A DNA stretch of 64,000 nt from the NCBI GenBank assembly GCA_007693945.1, contig RECP01000087.1:1-64000 (forward strand), in the 5' to 3' direction. Shown in pieces: positions 45,126 to 53,359 of the stretch. This DNA comes from Spirochaetaceae bacterium. Lineage in GTDB: Bacteria; Spirochaetota; Spirochaetia; DSM-27196; PWMO01. Under the pieces are notes generated by a model, which did not search any database, was not told where the DNA came from, and saw only the letters and a list, made by a program, of their open reading frames with translations. Each line of letters begins with the position of its first letter. Position 1 is the first letter of the stretch. Made by a program: the position numbers and the translations under genes.

Positions 45126-46415
45126 ATGATTACGACAACGTTTGTGAAGAGGGATACGGCGCGCAAGCTGCGCGACCAGAGCCTGCAGCAGCTTCTGGCC
45201 CCACTGGCTCTGGTTCTGATCTACCTCTTCTTCGGGTTCTTCGGTCGGAACTTCTTCACCTATCACATGCTGGTAAACATCCTGGACGCCTCGTACTACA
45301 TCGGGTTCCTCTCGCTGGGCGTCACCTTTGTGATTATAACCGGCGGCATAGACCTTTCGGTCGGCACCGTGGCGATGTGTGCCGCGATAGTCGGCGGCAC
45401 GGCATTCCGAACCTGGGGCTGGGCGATGGGGCCGTCGCTGCTGCTGATCATGGGTGTTGCACTTGTGTTCGGCATATTCAACGGCGTTATGGTTGCCAAG
45501 CTCAAGCTGCCACCGTTTATCGCGACGCTGGGCACCATGATGATCTCGATGGGCGTTGGCTCGATCGTTTCAAACGTACGAAGTGCGGCGTTTCCGCCGC
45601 GCACCGACCCGGCGGGCTGGTTCCGCGACATCTTCAAGGTGATTACACCGGAACGCACCTCAATTCCGACGGGGGCACTGGTCCTGTTTGGCGTCACGAT
45701 CATCTTTCACATAATCCTGACCAGGACCAGGATGGGACGCTACATCTTTGCGATTGGCAGCAACAAGGAAGCCGCACGCCTTTCGGGGGTCAACGTCGAC
45801 CGCTGGGAGATGGCGGCCTACATCATCAGTGGATTCGCCGCCGGAATCAGCGGGATAGCGTTTGCGGCAATCTACACTACGGTGATGCCTGCTCAGGGCC
45901 AGGGGTTCGAGTTGTTTGCAATTGCAGGCGCCGTCATCGGCGGAACGTCGCTGGCCGGAGGCGTGGGCTCGGTGTTCGGCACCCTGATCGGCGTGTTCAT
46001 CATGGCGGTACTGCGCAGCGGGTTGCCGTCCATGGATCTGCAAGCGCACTACCAGACCTTCTTCACCGGTGTGGTGGTCATCGGCGCGGTGCTGCTGGAC
46101 ATCTACCGCAACAAGAAGGTCTCCGAAGTAAGGATTCAGACTGCCGCCGACGTGTACAAGGCCTCGATGATAGACAAGATCAGCGAACTGCAGCAGAGGC
46201 TCTCAACTGAGAAGACGCAGCTTACTCCGGAACAGGTCACCGTCATCCGAACCGAGATCGGTACTCTGCGAAAAGAACTCAAGCAGAATTTCCAGCGAAT
46301 GAAGGCTGAAGAGAAGGAGGAGGCGGCCAGAATCCAGGCTGAGGAGAAGGCCGCTGAGCGCGAGTTTCGCGAACTGCTTAGGCACAAGGCCCATAAGGAC
46401 GAAAGCGAGGCATAG
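45126..46415 (+). CDS. Ribose-type ABC permease with charged coiled-coil tail
   Basis: This is a 429-residue permease. Residues about 1-340 form the usual RbsC-like membrane part, with G-I-D-L-S-V-G-T-V near residue 77 and the F-E-L-F-A-I-A-G-A-V-I-G-G loop. A further 90 or so residues (from about 46130) are strongly charged, with heptad-like pattern (K-I-S-E-L-Q-Q-R-L, R-K-E-L-K-Q-N-F-Q-R, E-E-K-E-E-A-A-R-I-Q). Typical RbsC permeases are 320-340 residues without such a tail. It probably forms a cytoplasmic coiled coil that may bind the ATPase or another partner. The ATG at 45126 follows the ATPase stop by 1 nt. Confidence 0.88.
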   Translation: MITTTFVKRDTARKLRDQSLQQLLAPLALVLIYLFFGFFGRNFFTYHMLVNILDASYYIGFLSLGVTFVIITGGIDLSVGTVAMCAAIVGGTAFRTWGWAMGPSLLLIMGVALVFGIFNGVMVAKLKLPPFIATLGTMMISMGVGSIVSNVRSAAFPPRTDPAGWFRDIFKVITPERTSIPTGALVLFGVTIIFHIILTRTRMGRYIFAIGSNKEAARLSGVNVDRWEMAAYIISGFAAGISGIAFAAIYTTVMPAQGQGFELFAIAGAVIGGTSLAGGVGSVFGTLIGVFIMAVLRSGLPSMDLQAHYQTFFTGVVVIGAVLLDIYRNKKVSEVRIQTAADVYKASMIDKISELQQRLSTEKTQLTPEQVTVIRTEIGTLRKELKQNFQRMKAEEKEEAARIQAEEKAAEREFRELLRHKAHKDESEA

Positions 46416-46508
46416 CCCGCGCGCGGTGTGAACGGCCGGCGCGGATGAGATGGTAAACAGACAACCTGGAAGGTTTCCAGGCAGATAAAGACGTTACAGG
46501 AGGTTTTT

Positions 46509-47615
46509 ATGAGAAGTTCAAAGCGAGCTTTGATGGTGCTGCTCACGCTGACGCTGGTAGTGGCGATGGCGTTGCCGGTATTCGCCCGAGGAGGGGCGGA
46601 GCGCGATGAGGTTCCGTATATCGCGGTTGTTTCCAAGGGTGAGCAGCACGACTTCTGGCAGCAGGTACGGCTTGGTGCCAGCGCTGCAGCACAGGAGGTC
46701 GGCGTTGAGATCAGCTTTGAGGGCCCGCCGTCGGAGAGCGACGTTCATCTGCAGGTTGAAATGCTCAACAGCGCGATTGCACGCGGTCCGGTGGCCGTGG
46801 CGCTTGCCGCGCTGGACACCAATGCGGTAATGGACCAGCTCACGTCGCTGGGCGGCCAGAACATCCCGGTTATCGGTTTTGACTCCGGTGTGCCCGATGC
46901 TCCTCCGGGAGTCATCTACGCCAACGCGTCTACCGACAACTTCGCAGCCGCGGGAATGGCCGCCGAGCAGATGTTCGAGGCGCTTGAGTCCGAGATCCGC
47001 AACGCTACCTCGGCCAACCCGGTGCGCATCGTGGTGTTGAACCAGGACGCACGCGGTGAGTCGCTGATCAGCCGCGGGCGCGGTTTTCGCGATACCATGG
47101 TGGACCTGATCGTGGAACGCACTCCGTTGAGTGCAGGCCACATTCGCGTGGCCGGCAACCCGGCGTTTATCGACAGCCACAACCCCACCGGTGGTGATCG
47201 CGTGATCATCGAGATGGTGGTGCCGGCGTCCGCCGACGCTACCGATACGACCGCTTCGGCGCAGGCCGTTCTGGGCCGCGTTCGCGACCAGAATATCCGC
47301 GGCATCTTCATGAGCAACGAAGGTACGGTGCGCGGTTTGCTGTCGGCCACCGATGACGGTGCCGCACTTCCCTCGGACTACCCGGGCCTGATTGCCATCG
47401 GCTTTGACGCCGGCCGTGCACAGAAGGACGCGGTGCGTAACCAGTACTTCCTCGGCTCGATCACACAGGATCCGTACTCCATCGGTTACCAGGCGGTGCA
47501 GCTGGCCTATGCGGCCTGGCAGGGTCAACCGGTATCTGATGTTGACACCGGCGCGCGCTTTTACACCTACCGCAACATGGACGACCCCGATATCGAGGGG
47601 CTGCTGTACGATTGA
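46509..47615 (+). CDS. Sugar ABC importer binding protein (RbsB-like)
   Basis: This is a 368-residue periplasmic sugar-binding protein. The signal peptide (residues 1-25) ends F-A-R-G-G-A without a lipobox. The core begins Y-I-A-V-V-S-K-G-E-Q-H-D-F-W, and the hinge-region motif V-I-G-F-D-S-G appears near residue 120. ACAGGAGG precedes the ATG. It completes the importer operon from 43610. It differs clearly from the anchored binding protein at 42464, so the module has two binding proteins, one likely for transport and one for sensing. The ligand is unknown; ribose-, galactose- or inositol-like sugars are possible. Confidence 0.9.
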   Translation: MRSSKRALMVLLTLTLVVAMALPVFARGGAERDEVPYIAVVSKGEQHDFWQQVRLGASAAAQEVGVEISFEGPPSESDVHLQVEMLNSAIARGPVAVALAALDTNAVMDQLTSLGGQNIPVIGFDSGVPDAPPGVIYANASTDNFAAAGMAAEQMFEALESEIRNATSANPVRIVVLNQDARGESLISRGRGFRDTMVDLIVERTPLSAGHIRVAGNPAFIDSHNPTGGDRVIIEMVVPASADATDTTASAQAVLGRVRDQNIRGIFMSNEGTVRGLLSATDDGAALPSDYPGLIAIGFDAGRAQKDAVRNQYFLGSITQDPYSIGYQAVQLAYAAWQGQPVSDVDTGARFYTYRNMDDPDIEGLLYD

Positions 47616-47686
47616 CGCGACAGCAGGGCGGTTGCCTGACCGACTGCTGGATCTGATGCAAACGCATTGGAGTTATTCATGAACCG

Positions 47687-47746
47687 CCGTATACGGTACC
47701 GTACGTACGGTGGTGTGAGAGGACGGCGGGGGTAACCCCGCCTCCT
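47687..47746. terminator. Nested palindromes plus hairpin after the importer operon
   Basis: Three overlapping perfect palindromes lie at 47687-47711: CCGTATACGG, TACGGTACCGTA and CCGTACGTACGG. A G/C-rich hairpin follows with stem 47725-47731/47736-47742, loop GTAA preceded by a G (a GNRA-type loop), extended by AGGA/TCCT across a bulged C. There is no T-run. They follow the operon by about 70 nt and may end it; the palindromes could also be an operator. Confidence 0.5.
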
Positions 47747-47891
47747 GCTCGATCGGCAGGCTCCACGGCCCGACCGGCGGCAGCCAGGTCAGGCGTCACG
47801 TTTACCTGCACGGAGTCGGTCAAAAAACGGATTGCTGAACCGTCGGCCCTTTTGTTCCCCCGCCGAGTTCTGCCGTGTATACTGCCGTCAG

Positions 47892-48779
47892 ATGCCGGAA
47901 CTGCCTGAAGTCCAGACTACCATAGACAGATTGATTGCCGCGGGTCTCATCGGCGAGCGCATAGTGAGCGCCGAGGTCGGCTGGCCGCGTACCGTTGGCG
48001 GTGATTGGCGGGCATTCGAAGCCGCAATCCGCGGGCTCGTGATCTGTACGCTTACTCGCCGCGGCAAGTACCTGCTGTTTGAGTTGCAGCGTGCGGAGCG
48101 GGCTGACGCCGACGGACGCACCCGGCCAACCGACGGCGCAGGCGTGCTGTGGGCAATCTGCCACCTGCGTATGAGCGGCCGCCTGCACCTGCTGGACGGC
48201 GCCGCGCCGCGCGAGGGCCACGAGCGTCTGGTGTTACTGCTGGAGTCCGGCCGTGAACTGCGTTTTGTTGATCCGCGCAAGTTCGGCCGTTTTGTGATGC
48301 ACCGAGATCCGGCCTCGGTTCTGGACGTGCTGGGACCAGAACCGCTGGCGGACGGTTTTACCGGTGAGGTCCTGGCGGCCGCACTGGAGGGCCGACGCCG
48401 CGCGCTCAAACCACTGCTGCTCGATCAGACCGTGATTGCCGGCCTGGGCAACATCTACGTCGACGAGGCGCTTTTCGTGGCGCACTTGCACCCGCTGCGG
48501 CCGGCAGGTTCTCTCTCTGCTGAAGAAGTTGTGGCGCTGCACGCCGCAATCCGGCGCGTTCTACGCACCGGAATTGCCAACCTGGGAGCCAGCCTGGGCT
48601 ACGGCCGCACTAACTTCCGGCTGCCCGATGGCGGGTCCGGGCACAACCGGGAGGCGCTGCAGGTCTTCCGCAGAACCGGCCGGCCGTGTCCTGACTGCGG
48701 CGCGCCAATTCAACGCATTATGGTGGCACAGCGTTCGACACACATCTGTCCACACTGCCAGCCTGCCGGGCAAGAGTGA
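47892..48779 (+). CDS. mutM: Formamidopyrimidine-DNA glycosylase
   Basis: This is a 295-residue Fpg/MutM. The N-terminal M-P-E-L-P-E-V exposes the catalytic Pro2 and Glu3. Lys in R-R-G-K-Y-L-L and the H-L-R-M-S-G-R motif bind the substrate. The helix-two-turn-helix is I-A-G-L-G-N-I-Y-V-D-E, and a C-terminal zinc finger has C-P-D-C and C-P-H-C. It excises oxidised purines such as 8-oxoguanine. The start at 47892 is fixed by the catalytic Pro; TATACT (47878-47883) ends 8 nt before it with no ribosome binding site, suggesting a leaderless message. Confidence 0.96.
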   Translation: MPELPEVQTTIDRLIAAGLIGERIVSAEVGWPRTVGGDWRAFEAAIRGLVICTLTRRGKYLLFELQRAERADADGRTRPTDGAGVLWAICHLRMSGRLHLLDGAAPREGHERLVLLLESGRELRFVDPRKFGRFVMHRDPASVLDVLGPEPLADGFTGEVLAAALEGRRRALKPLLLDQTVIAGLGNIYVDEALFVAHLHPLRPAGSLSAEEVVALHAAIRRVLRTGIANLGASLGYGRTNFRLPDGGSGHNREALQVFRRTGRPCPDCGAPIQRIMVAQRSTHICPHCQPAGQE

Positions 48780-48813
48780 TTTGCGGGTCGCGCCGTGAGC
48801 AAAGACCGTCCGG

Positions 48814-48842
48814 TTGGCTCCGGGTACGCATATAGCTATACT
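48814..48842 (+). promoter_or_regulatory. Promoter of histidine phosphatase gene, leaderless
   Basis: TTGGCT (48814-48819), exactly 17 bp, TATACT (48837-48842), ending 7 nt before the ATG at 48850. Confidence 0.65.
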
Positions 48843-48849
48843 TGAGGCA

Positions 48850-49482
48850 ATGGATCTCTACATTGTTCGACACGGGCAGTCGCAGGACAATGCCGCTGCC
48901 GTTCAGACCGGTGACAGTTGCCTGACCGATCTCGGCCGCCGACAGGCCGCGGCTACCGCGGAGGCATTCAGGCAGATAGCTATAGACCGGCTCTACGTCA
49001 GCCCGGCACAGCGCGCGATCGAGACGGCGAGTGCCATAAGCGACACCCTCGATCTTCTGCCGGTCGCGCGCGCCGATATCTGTGAGCGAGGCTGGCTGTA
49101 CGACCAGCCGGGGCTCTCCGGCCGACAGATGCGGCAGCTCTGTAATCGATTGCAGATCGGTCCCGAGTTTCCACGCGATCGGGGGTGGGCGGCAGATCGT
49201 GACAGCGAGACTGCTGATGAGCTGTATTGCCGCGCGCTGCACGTAGTACATTCGCTGCGCGCAGAACACCCCAACGGGTCGGGTTCGGTTGTGCTGGTAA
49301 GCCACGCGCAATTTGCGGGATACCTGATTTCGGCCGCGCTGGGCTTTTCCCGTGAGCAGGTTGAGACCAACTGGCTGCGGATCTACAACTGCGGCATCTC
49401 GCGGCTGGAGTTCCGCGATCACGCCACGATGATGTGGTACCTGAACGCCCACGGCCACGTGGCAGACCTCGTGACAGTCTGA
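48850..49482 (+). CDS. Histidine phosphatase family protein
   Basis: This is a 210-residue protein of the phosphoglycerate mutase-like superfamily, branch 2. The catalytic His8 lies in I-V-R-H-G-Q-S, the second-site Arg in S-P-A-Q-R-A-I-E-T, and the later His in L-V-S-H-A-Q-F. The Q in R-H-G-Q-S-Q-D-N is normal in phosphatase members. The ATG at 48850 comes 7 nt after the -10 box; GAGG is only 2 nt upstream, too close for normal initiation. It is probably a phosphatase of a small phosphorylated metabolite; the substrate is unknown. Confidence 0.88.
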   Translation: MDLYIVRHGQSQDNAAAVQTGDSCLTDLGRRQAAATAEAFRQIAIDRLYVSPAQRAIETASAISDTLDLLPVARADICERGWLYDQPGLSGRQMRQLCNRLQIGPEFPRDRGWAADRDSETADELYCRALHVVHSLRAEHPNGSGSVVLVSHAQFAGYLISAALGFSREQVETNWLRIYNCGISRLEFRDHATMMWYLNAHGHVADLVTV

Positions 49483-49573
49483 TTCTGATAAAGGTTTTGC
49501 AGACCGGTAAACAGGAATCAGTAGTGATGCAGGCGGAGAGATCGTCGGCGAAATCCGACGTGACCGGCGGTGG

Positions 49574-49598
49574 CCCGTGCGCCGTAAGGGCGCACGGG
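49574..49598. terminator. Hairpin between convergent genes
   Basis: A perfect 10-bp stem (CCCGTGCGCC at 49574-49583 with 49589-49598) closes a GTAAG loop, similar to the GTAA loop at 47732. It lies between convergent genes ending at 49482 and 49630, and there is no T-run. Confidence 0.6.
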
Positions 49599-49629
49599 TG
49601 GCGGATGTTGCGCCGCGTGATCCTCAGTG

Positions 49630-51237
49630 TTAGAAAAGGAACTCGTAGCTACGATACCAGAACGTGTCCCACTCCGTGGTGGTGATGCCGTTTCTGGTCG
49701 ATCCCTCGTAGAAATCCTGTCCCGGCAGGATCCGGAGCGTCACGGTGCCACCGGCCAGAGTCAGGGCGCCGGCGTGTACTGCTGCACCGCCGATCTCGGA
49801 ATCGTCGCTGTATATGTCGGTTCCCCAGACGATGGGGTTGTCAATGTAGCCCGGTGGCGCGGCATCCAGGGTCAGCGTCAACTGGTCGCCGACGATCAGC
49901 TGCGGTACCAGTCCGTCATATTCCAGATCGTCGACGCTGGAGTACCAGTCTATCGGGTAGTCGATGACAAACGACTGCGGCTCGCGGTAGCTGAAGTCTC
50001 CGTCGAACTCAAAACCTTCGAAAGCTTCCAGCACGGGACCGAAGGTGAAGTTGAGATTACTGATCTCTATAACGGCCGGATCTTCCCCCTCACCGTAGAT
50101 GTAGCCGGGGCCGCTGATGGAAAGGTTGAAAGTACCGCCGCTGCTGGGCCCGCCACCGCTGAAGCCGGCCTGCGACAGCACCGGCGGATTGGAGGTCAGG
50201 AACTCCATGTAGAACTCGGGGCCATCGTCAAGGAAGCCTTCTACACCGGCGATAGTTCCGGGAGTGTAATTGAACTCGATCAATTCCGGATCGAACAGTG
50301 CGAGACCGTACGACGTGCGACTCGGTTCGAGTATTCCCGCCTGTTCGAAAAGGTAGACAACGAGACTGGCATCACCACCGAACTCGTCGAACTCGTCATA
50401 GAACACCAGGAAGAAGATGTTGATGTCGACCTCGGGCAGTGCCAGGCGCGCGACAAGCGCCCGATTGTAGCTGGGGTTGTCGAACCAGGGGTCAAATCCA
50501 TCATCTACCGCAACGCTCGCCGAACCGGTTCCGGCGTAAAGAACCGAGCTGAACTGCCCCAGATTCACCGGTCTGAGATACGGCTTGACGTAACCGTCGT
50601 AGAGCATATCGACGAACTGCGGGAAGCGGTCCTCGGTCAGGTTGATAGTTATGGTAGACGGGGCACCGGAACGGATACGCACCGTACCGAAGCCCAGGTT
50701 GTGCACGTCCGGGTCATCAGAGCGCACGGCATCTATCCAGACGACGTACTCTCTCCCGACGGCGAGGCTCTCGATTTCCACAAACGAAACGCCCGAGATG
50801 GCGTTAACGCCGATGTAACGTGCAGATCCGCCCGGGAGAGCAATGGTCTGATCACTGCCACCGATTACGTCGATAGTAGCGAGCGAAAAGGTAGTGGAGT
50901 TGACGATGTTCTGGTTGAGCATCTGGGTCCGGACAAACGGGCCCTCAAACAGGCTGTCGCCGTTCGGGCCCAGCCGTATTGTTCGGCCACCCTTGCGGAA
51001 GTGATCCGCGTCGACCACGAAGAAGGTTACTTCAAAGAATGTATCTCCGAGGTCAAGTACGCCGACTTGATCGCTGCCGGCCAGGCTTATGCGCAGTGTA
51101 CCTTCCGCAGGCCTGTCAACCAGACTCCAGGCACAGCCGGTCAACAGGACAGCTGTCAGCACAGCAGTCAATACAATGGCCACCAGTGCCATGTTGTGTC
51201 GGAAGGCGCCGCGGATGGAGGAGAATGGGGCCCACAT
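49630..51237 (-). CDS. Surface lipoprotein with C-terminal LCCL domain
   Basis: This is a 535-residue lipoprotein. The lipobox L-L-T-G-C (Cys about 35) follows a hydrophobic signal. Residues about 40-455 are a beta-rich body shared with the neighbouring gene at 51619 (same blocks G-F-G-x-V-R-I-R-S-G-A, Y-A-G-T-G-S-A, L-E-P-S-R-x-S-Y and A-G-F-S-G-G). The last 80 residues (from about 49870 down) form an LCCL domain: V-W-G-T-D-I-Y-S-D-D-S, A-A-V-H-A-G and N-G-I. LCCL occurs in adhesive or extracellular proteins such as Limulus factor C. ATG at 51237 follows AGGAGGGG. It is probably exposed on the outer surface; partner unknown. Confidence 0.85.
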   Translation of the reverse strand: MWAPFSSIRGAFRHNMALVAIVLTAVLTAVLLTGCAWSLVDRPAEGTLRISLAGSDQVGVLDLGDTFFEVTFFVVDADHFRKGGRTIRLGPNGDSLFEGPFVRTQMLNQNIVNSTTFSLATIDVIGGSDQTIALPGGSARYIGVNAISGVSFVEIESLAVGREYVVWIDAVRSDDPDVHNLGFGTVRIRSGAPSTITINLTEDRFPQFVDMLYDGYVKPYLRPVNLGQFSSVLYAGTGSASVAVDDGFDPWFDNPSYNRALVARLALPEVDINIFFLVFYDEFDEFGGDASLVVYLFEQAGILEPSRTSYGLALFDPELIEFNYTPGTIAGVEGFLDDGPEFYMEFLTSNPPVLSQAGFSGGGPSSGGTFNLSISGPGYIYGEGEDPAVIEISNLNFTFGPVLEAFEGFEFDGDFSYREPQSFVIDYPIDWYSSVDDLEYDGLVPQLIVGDQLTLTLDAAPPGYIDNPIVWGTDIYSDDSEIGGAAVHAGALTLAGGTVTLRILPGQDFYEGSTRNGITTTEWDTFWYRSYEFLF

Positions 51238-51618
51238 CTGTCACCCCTCCTGATCTCTTCTTTTTCTCTGATCACCGCGCTCGTCAACGGCGGGCGCTTA
51301 AGCAGAACCGGTCAATCGACCTTGAATACCCGGCCGCGGGCCCCGCGGGTCACACAACTCCGGAGGCGTGAATACCACGGAAGCATCCCGCAAGGAACAG
51401 AATCCATGGACAGGCGCATCAATCGCCTGTGCGTACGTGGCACAAGTATACACCTTCTGACGGCCGAATGCCTATCATGCTGGTGCTGTACCAGGAATTC
51501 GCATTCTGACCCCGCGGAGTCTTTGCGCCGGCCTCAATCCGCGTGGTTGGCGCCCATATTACCGTAGACGATCAGACGCTCCAACGGCAGCGCCGCAGCC
51601 CCCGAGCCGGAAATCGAA
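51238..51618. other. Gap between the two lipoprotein genes
   Basis: This 381-bp stretch contains the ribosome binding site of the LCCL lipoprotein (near 51246-51253) and a G/C-rich inverted repeat CCGCGG-GCC-CCGCGG at 51334-51348. I see no gene. It may hold a terminator for the 51619 gene and a separate promoter for the LCCL gene. Confidence 0.5.
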
Positions 51619-53322
51619 TCAGAACGAGCGCACGGGACGGATACGCAATGGCTGGTCTTTGGGCGCCGTTATCACGTTGCCCGTCGCGAAGTTGTAGCCC
51701 GGAGCGTTAACGTCCTGAAACTGATCCCATGAGCTCCAGTACCCTGCCTCCGCAAAGCCACCAATGCCCTGAGTATGCAGATTCTGGTACATGAGAATCA
51801 GCTCGTCGAGCGAGGGCAGAAACCAGTCGTCAAAATCGGTTCGCTCCGGGTCATTTGCGTAGAACTCGACATCCAGAAAAGCATTGACCGACGTGTCTCC
51901 GGACCCCAGCACCAGTTGGGTGTTCAGTTCTCCAGCCCCGATGTCTCTTTGTGTGCCCTCGATGGAGAAGGGCGGTGTTGATGCCGACCACTCCGATCCG
52001 AAGTCTTCCTCAAAGCCGAACCACCATCCGATCGGTGCCGCTTCCAGGTATGTGAAGTCGTATTGATCAAACGAGTCCACAAAGAAGATATAACCACCCG
52101 CGGGTCCCGTATCACCAACCGCGTATTCAAAATCCCCGCCGAACCCGAACTCATCGTCAAAGGTCTCCAGCAGCTCGCCGTAGGTGAACGTCAGGCCCGA
52201 GATTTCGATATTGGTCGGTTCGAACTCGAACTCCTCAAAGGCACCGGTTACACCGAAGCTGAATGTTCCTCCACCGCCTGGTGATCCGCCGGAAAAGCCG
52301 GCGGCTCCCAGCAGCGACGGTGCAGGCTCAGCCAGCAGGTAGTACTCGCGTTCATCCAGATACAGATCGACTTCAAAAATCGTCCCCGGCTCAGGGAAGA
52401 ACATGGTTTCGTCGGCGATCTGCAGTTGGTACGAAGCCCGGCTCGGCTCGAGCACCGTGCCGTCTTCCAGAATGACCACGACTATCTCAGCATCGTCGAC
52501 TTCCTCGGAGTAGAAACCGAGGGCAAAGACATTATAACTCGACTGGCCGAACTCGTCCTCCACGAAGAAACGCAGAACCCAGCCGCGGTCCAGGTCGACC
52601 TGCCTCGGCTGTTCACCTTGCACGGTCACCCACGCCGAGCCCGTTCCGGCGTAGACAAATCCATCGAAGTCCCCAAGACCGATCTCCGGCGGCGGCGGCA
52701 GGAACGGCTGCACGTAGCGGGTGTAGAGAAAGTCGGCGAAAGCAAGAAAGCGGTCGTCAGCCATATTGATCGAAACAACGCTGTCTGCGCCGGACCGAAT
52801 TCGGACCGCCCCAAAACCCAGACGCAATTGAGACTCTTCATACAGTCCGTCGACCCACACAACGTACTCTTTGCCTACAACGAGATCATCAAAGACTATA
52901 CTCCCGGTCGGTATATCGCCCACGAAGGTAAGAACTGAGCCGCGCGGTACGGTCTGCTGCTCGGGCCCAACGGTGCTTAGCTGGAATACACCTTCCAGGG
53001 ACGTTCCTTCGGTCTCGGTGAGCAACAAACTCCTTGCTCCCTGTTCTTCGAAGACGAAATCGCCTTGCGGGCTCAGATGAATCGTGCGGCCTCCGGCCGC
53101 GAAATACTGCGCCTCAACCACAAAAAGGCTCAGCTCATTGAAGCTACTGATATCCAGCGTCCCAACACCCTGATTATTGCCGAAGCTGATTTCCAGCCTC
53201 CCGAGTTGATCACGGTCATCGAGATTCCACGCGCAGGCGGTTACCAGAACCGCTATCAGCACGGCGGTCAGGATTGTGCACGCCGTTGTTTTCCTGATGC
53301 CAATGGTGCTCAGTAATCTCAT
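51619..53322 (-). CDS. Surface lipoprotein with DUF1566-like C-terminus
   Basis: This is a 567-residue lipoprotein paralogous to 49630-51237. The lipobox L-V-T-A-C (about residue 30) follows a hydrophobic signal. The body shares the blocks listed for the neighbour, including K-E-Y-V-V-W-V-D and D-R-F-L-A-F-A-D. From about residue 410 (near 52090) it carries a different module, beginning G-D-T-G-P-A-G-G-Y-I-F-F and later D-W-F-L-P-S-L-D-E-L and Y-W-S-S, ending I-R-P-V-R-S-F. This is a DUF1566/Lcl-type pattern found in surface or exported proteins. The ATG at 53322 has GGGACGGAG upstream. It lies 37 nt after the FecR gene, likely in the same operon. Confidence 0.85.
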   Translation of the reverse strand: MRLLSTIGIRKTTACTILTAVLIAVLVTACAWNLDDRDQLGRLEISFGNNQGVGTLDISSFNELSLFVVEAQYFAAGGRTIHLSPQGDFVFEEQGARSLLLTETEGTSLEGVFQLSTVGPEQQTVPRGSVLTFVGDIPTGSIVFDDLVVGKEYVVWVDGLYEESQLRLGFGAVRIRSGADSVVSINMADDRFLAFADFLYTRYVQPFLPPPPEIGLGDFDGFVYAGTGSAWVTVQGEQPRQVDLDRGWVLRFFVEDEFGQSSYNVFALGFYSEEVDDAEIVVVILEDGTVLEPSRASYQLQIADETMFFPEPGTIFEVDLYLDEREYYLLAEPAPSLLGAAGFSGGSPGGGGTFSFGVTGAFEEFEFEPTNIEISGLTFTYGELLETFDDEFGFGGDFEYAVGDTGPAGGYIFFVDSFDQYDFTYLEAAPIGWWFGFEEDFGSEWSASTPPFSIEGTQRDIGAGELNTQLVLGSGDTSVNAFLDVEFYANDPERTDFDDWFLPSLDELILMYQNLHTQGIGGFAEAGYWSSWDQFQDVNAPGYNFATGNVITAPKDQPLRIRPVRSF

Positions 53323-53359
53323 ACTCCGTCCCTTTTACCTCTTCATGCTTGCTTCACGG

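Noticed and set aside
46518-47528. Minus-strand 336-codon frame opposite the binding protein
   Set aside because: Arg/His-rich shadow translation without start signals.
49627-51567. Plus-strand 646-codon frame opposite the LCCL lipoprotein
   Set aside because: The minus strand has a ribosome binding site, lipobox and a paralogue next door; this frame has none.
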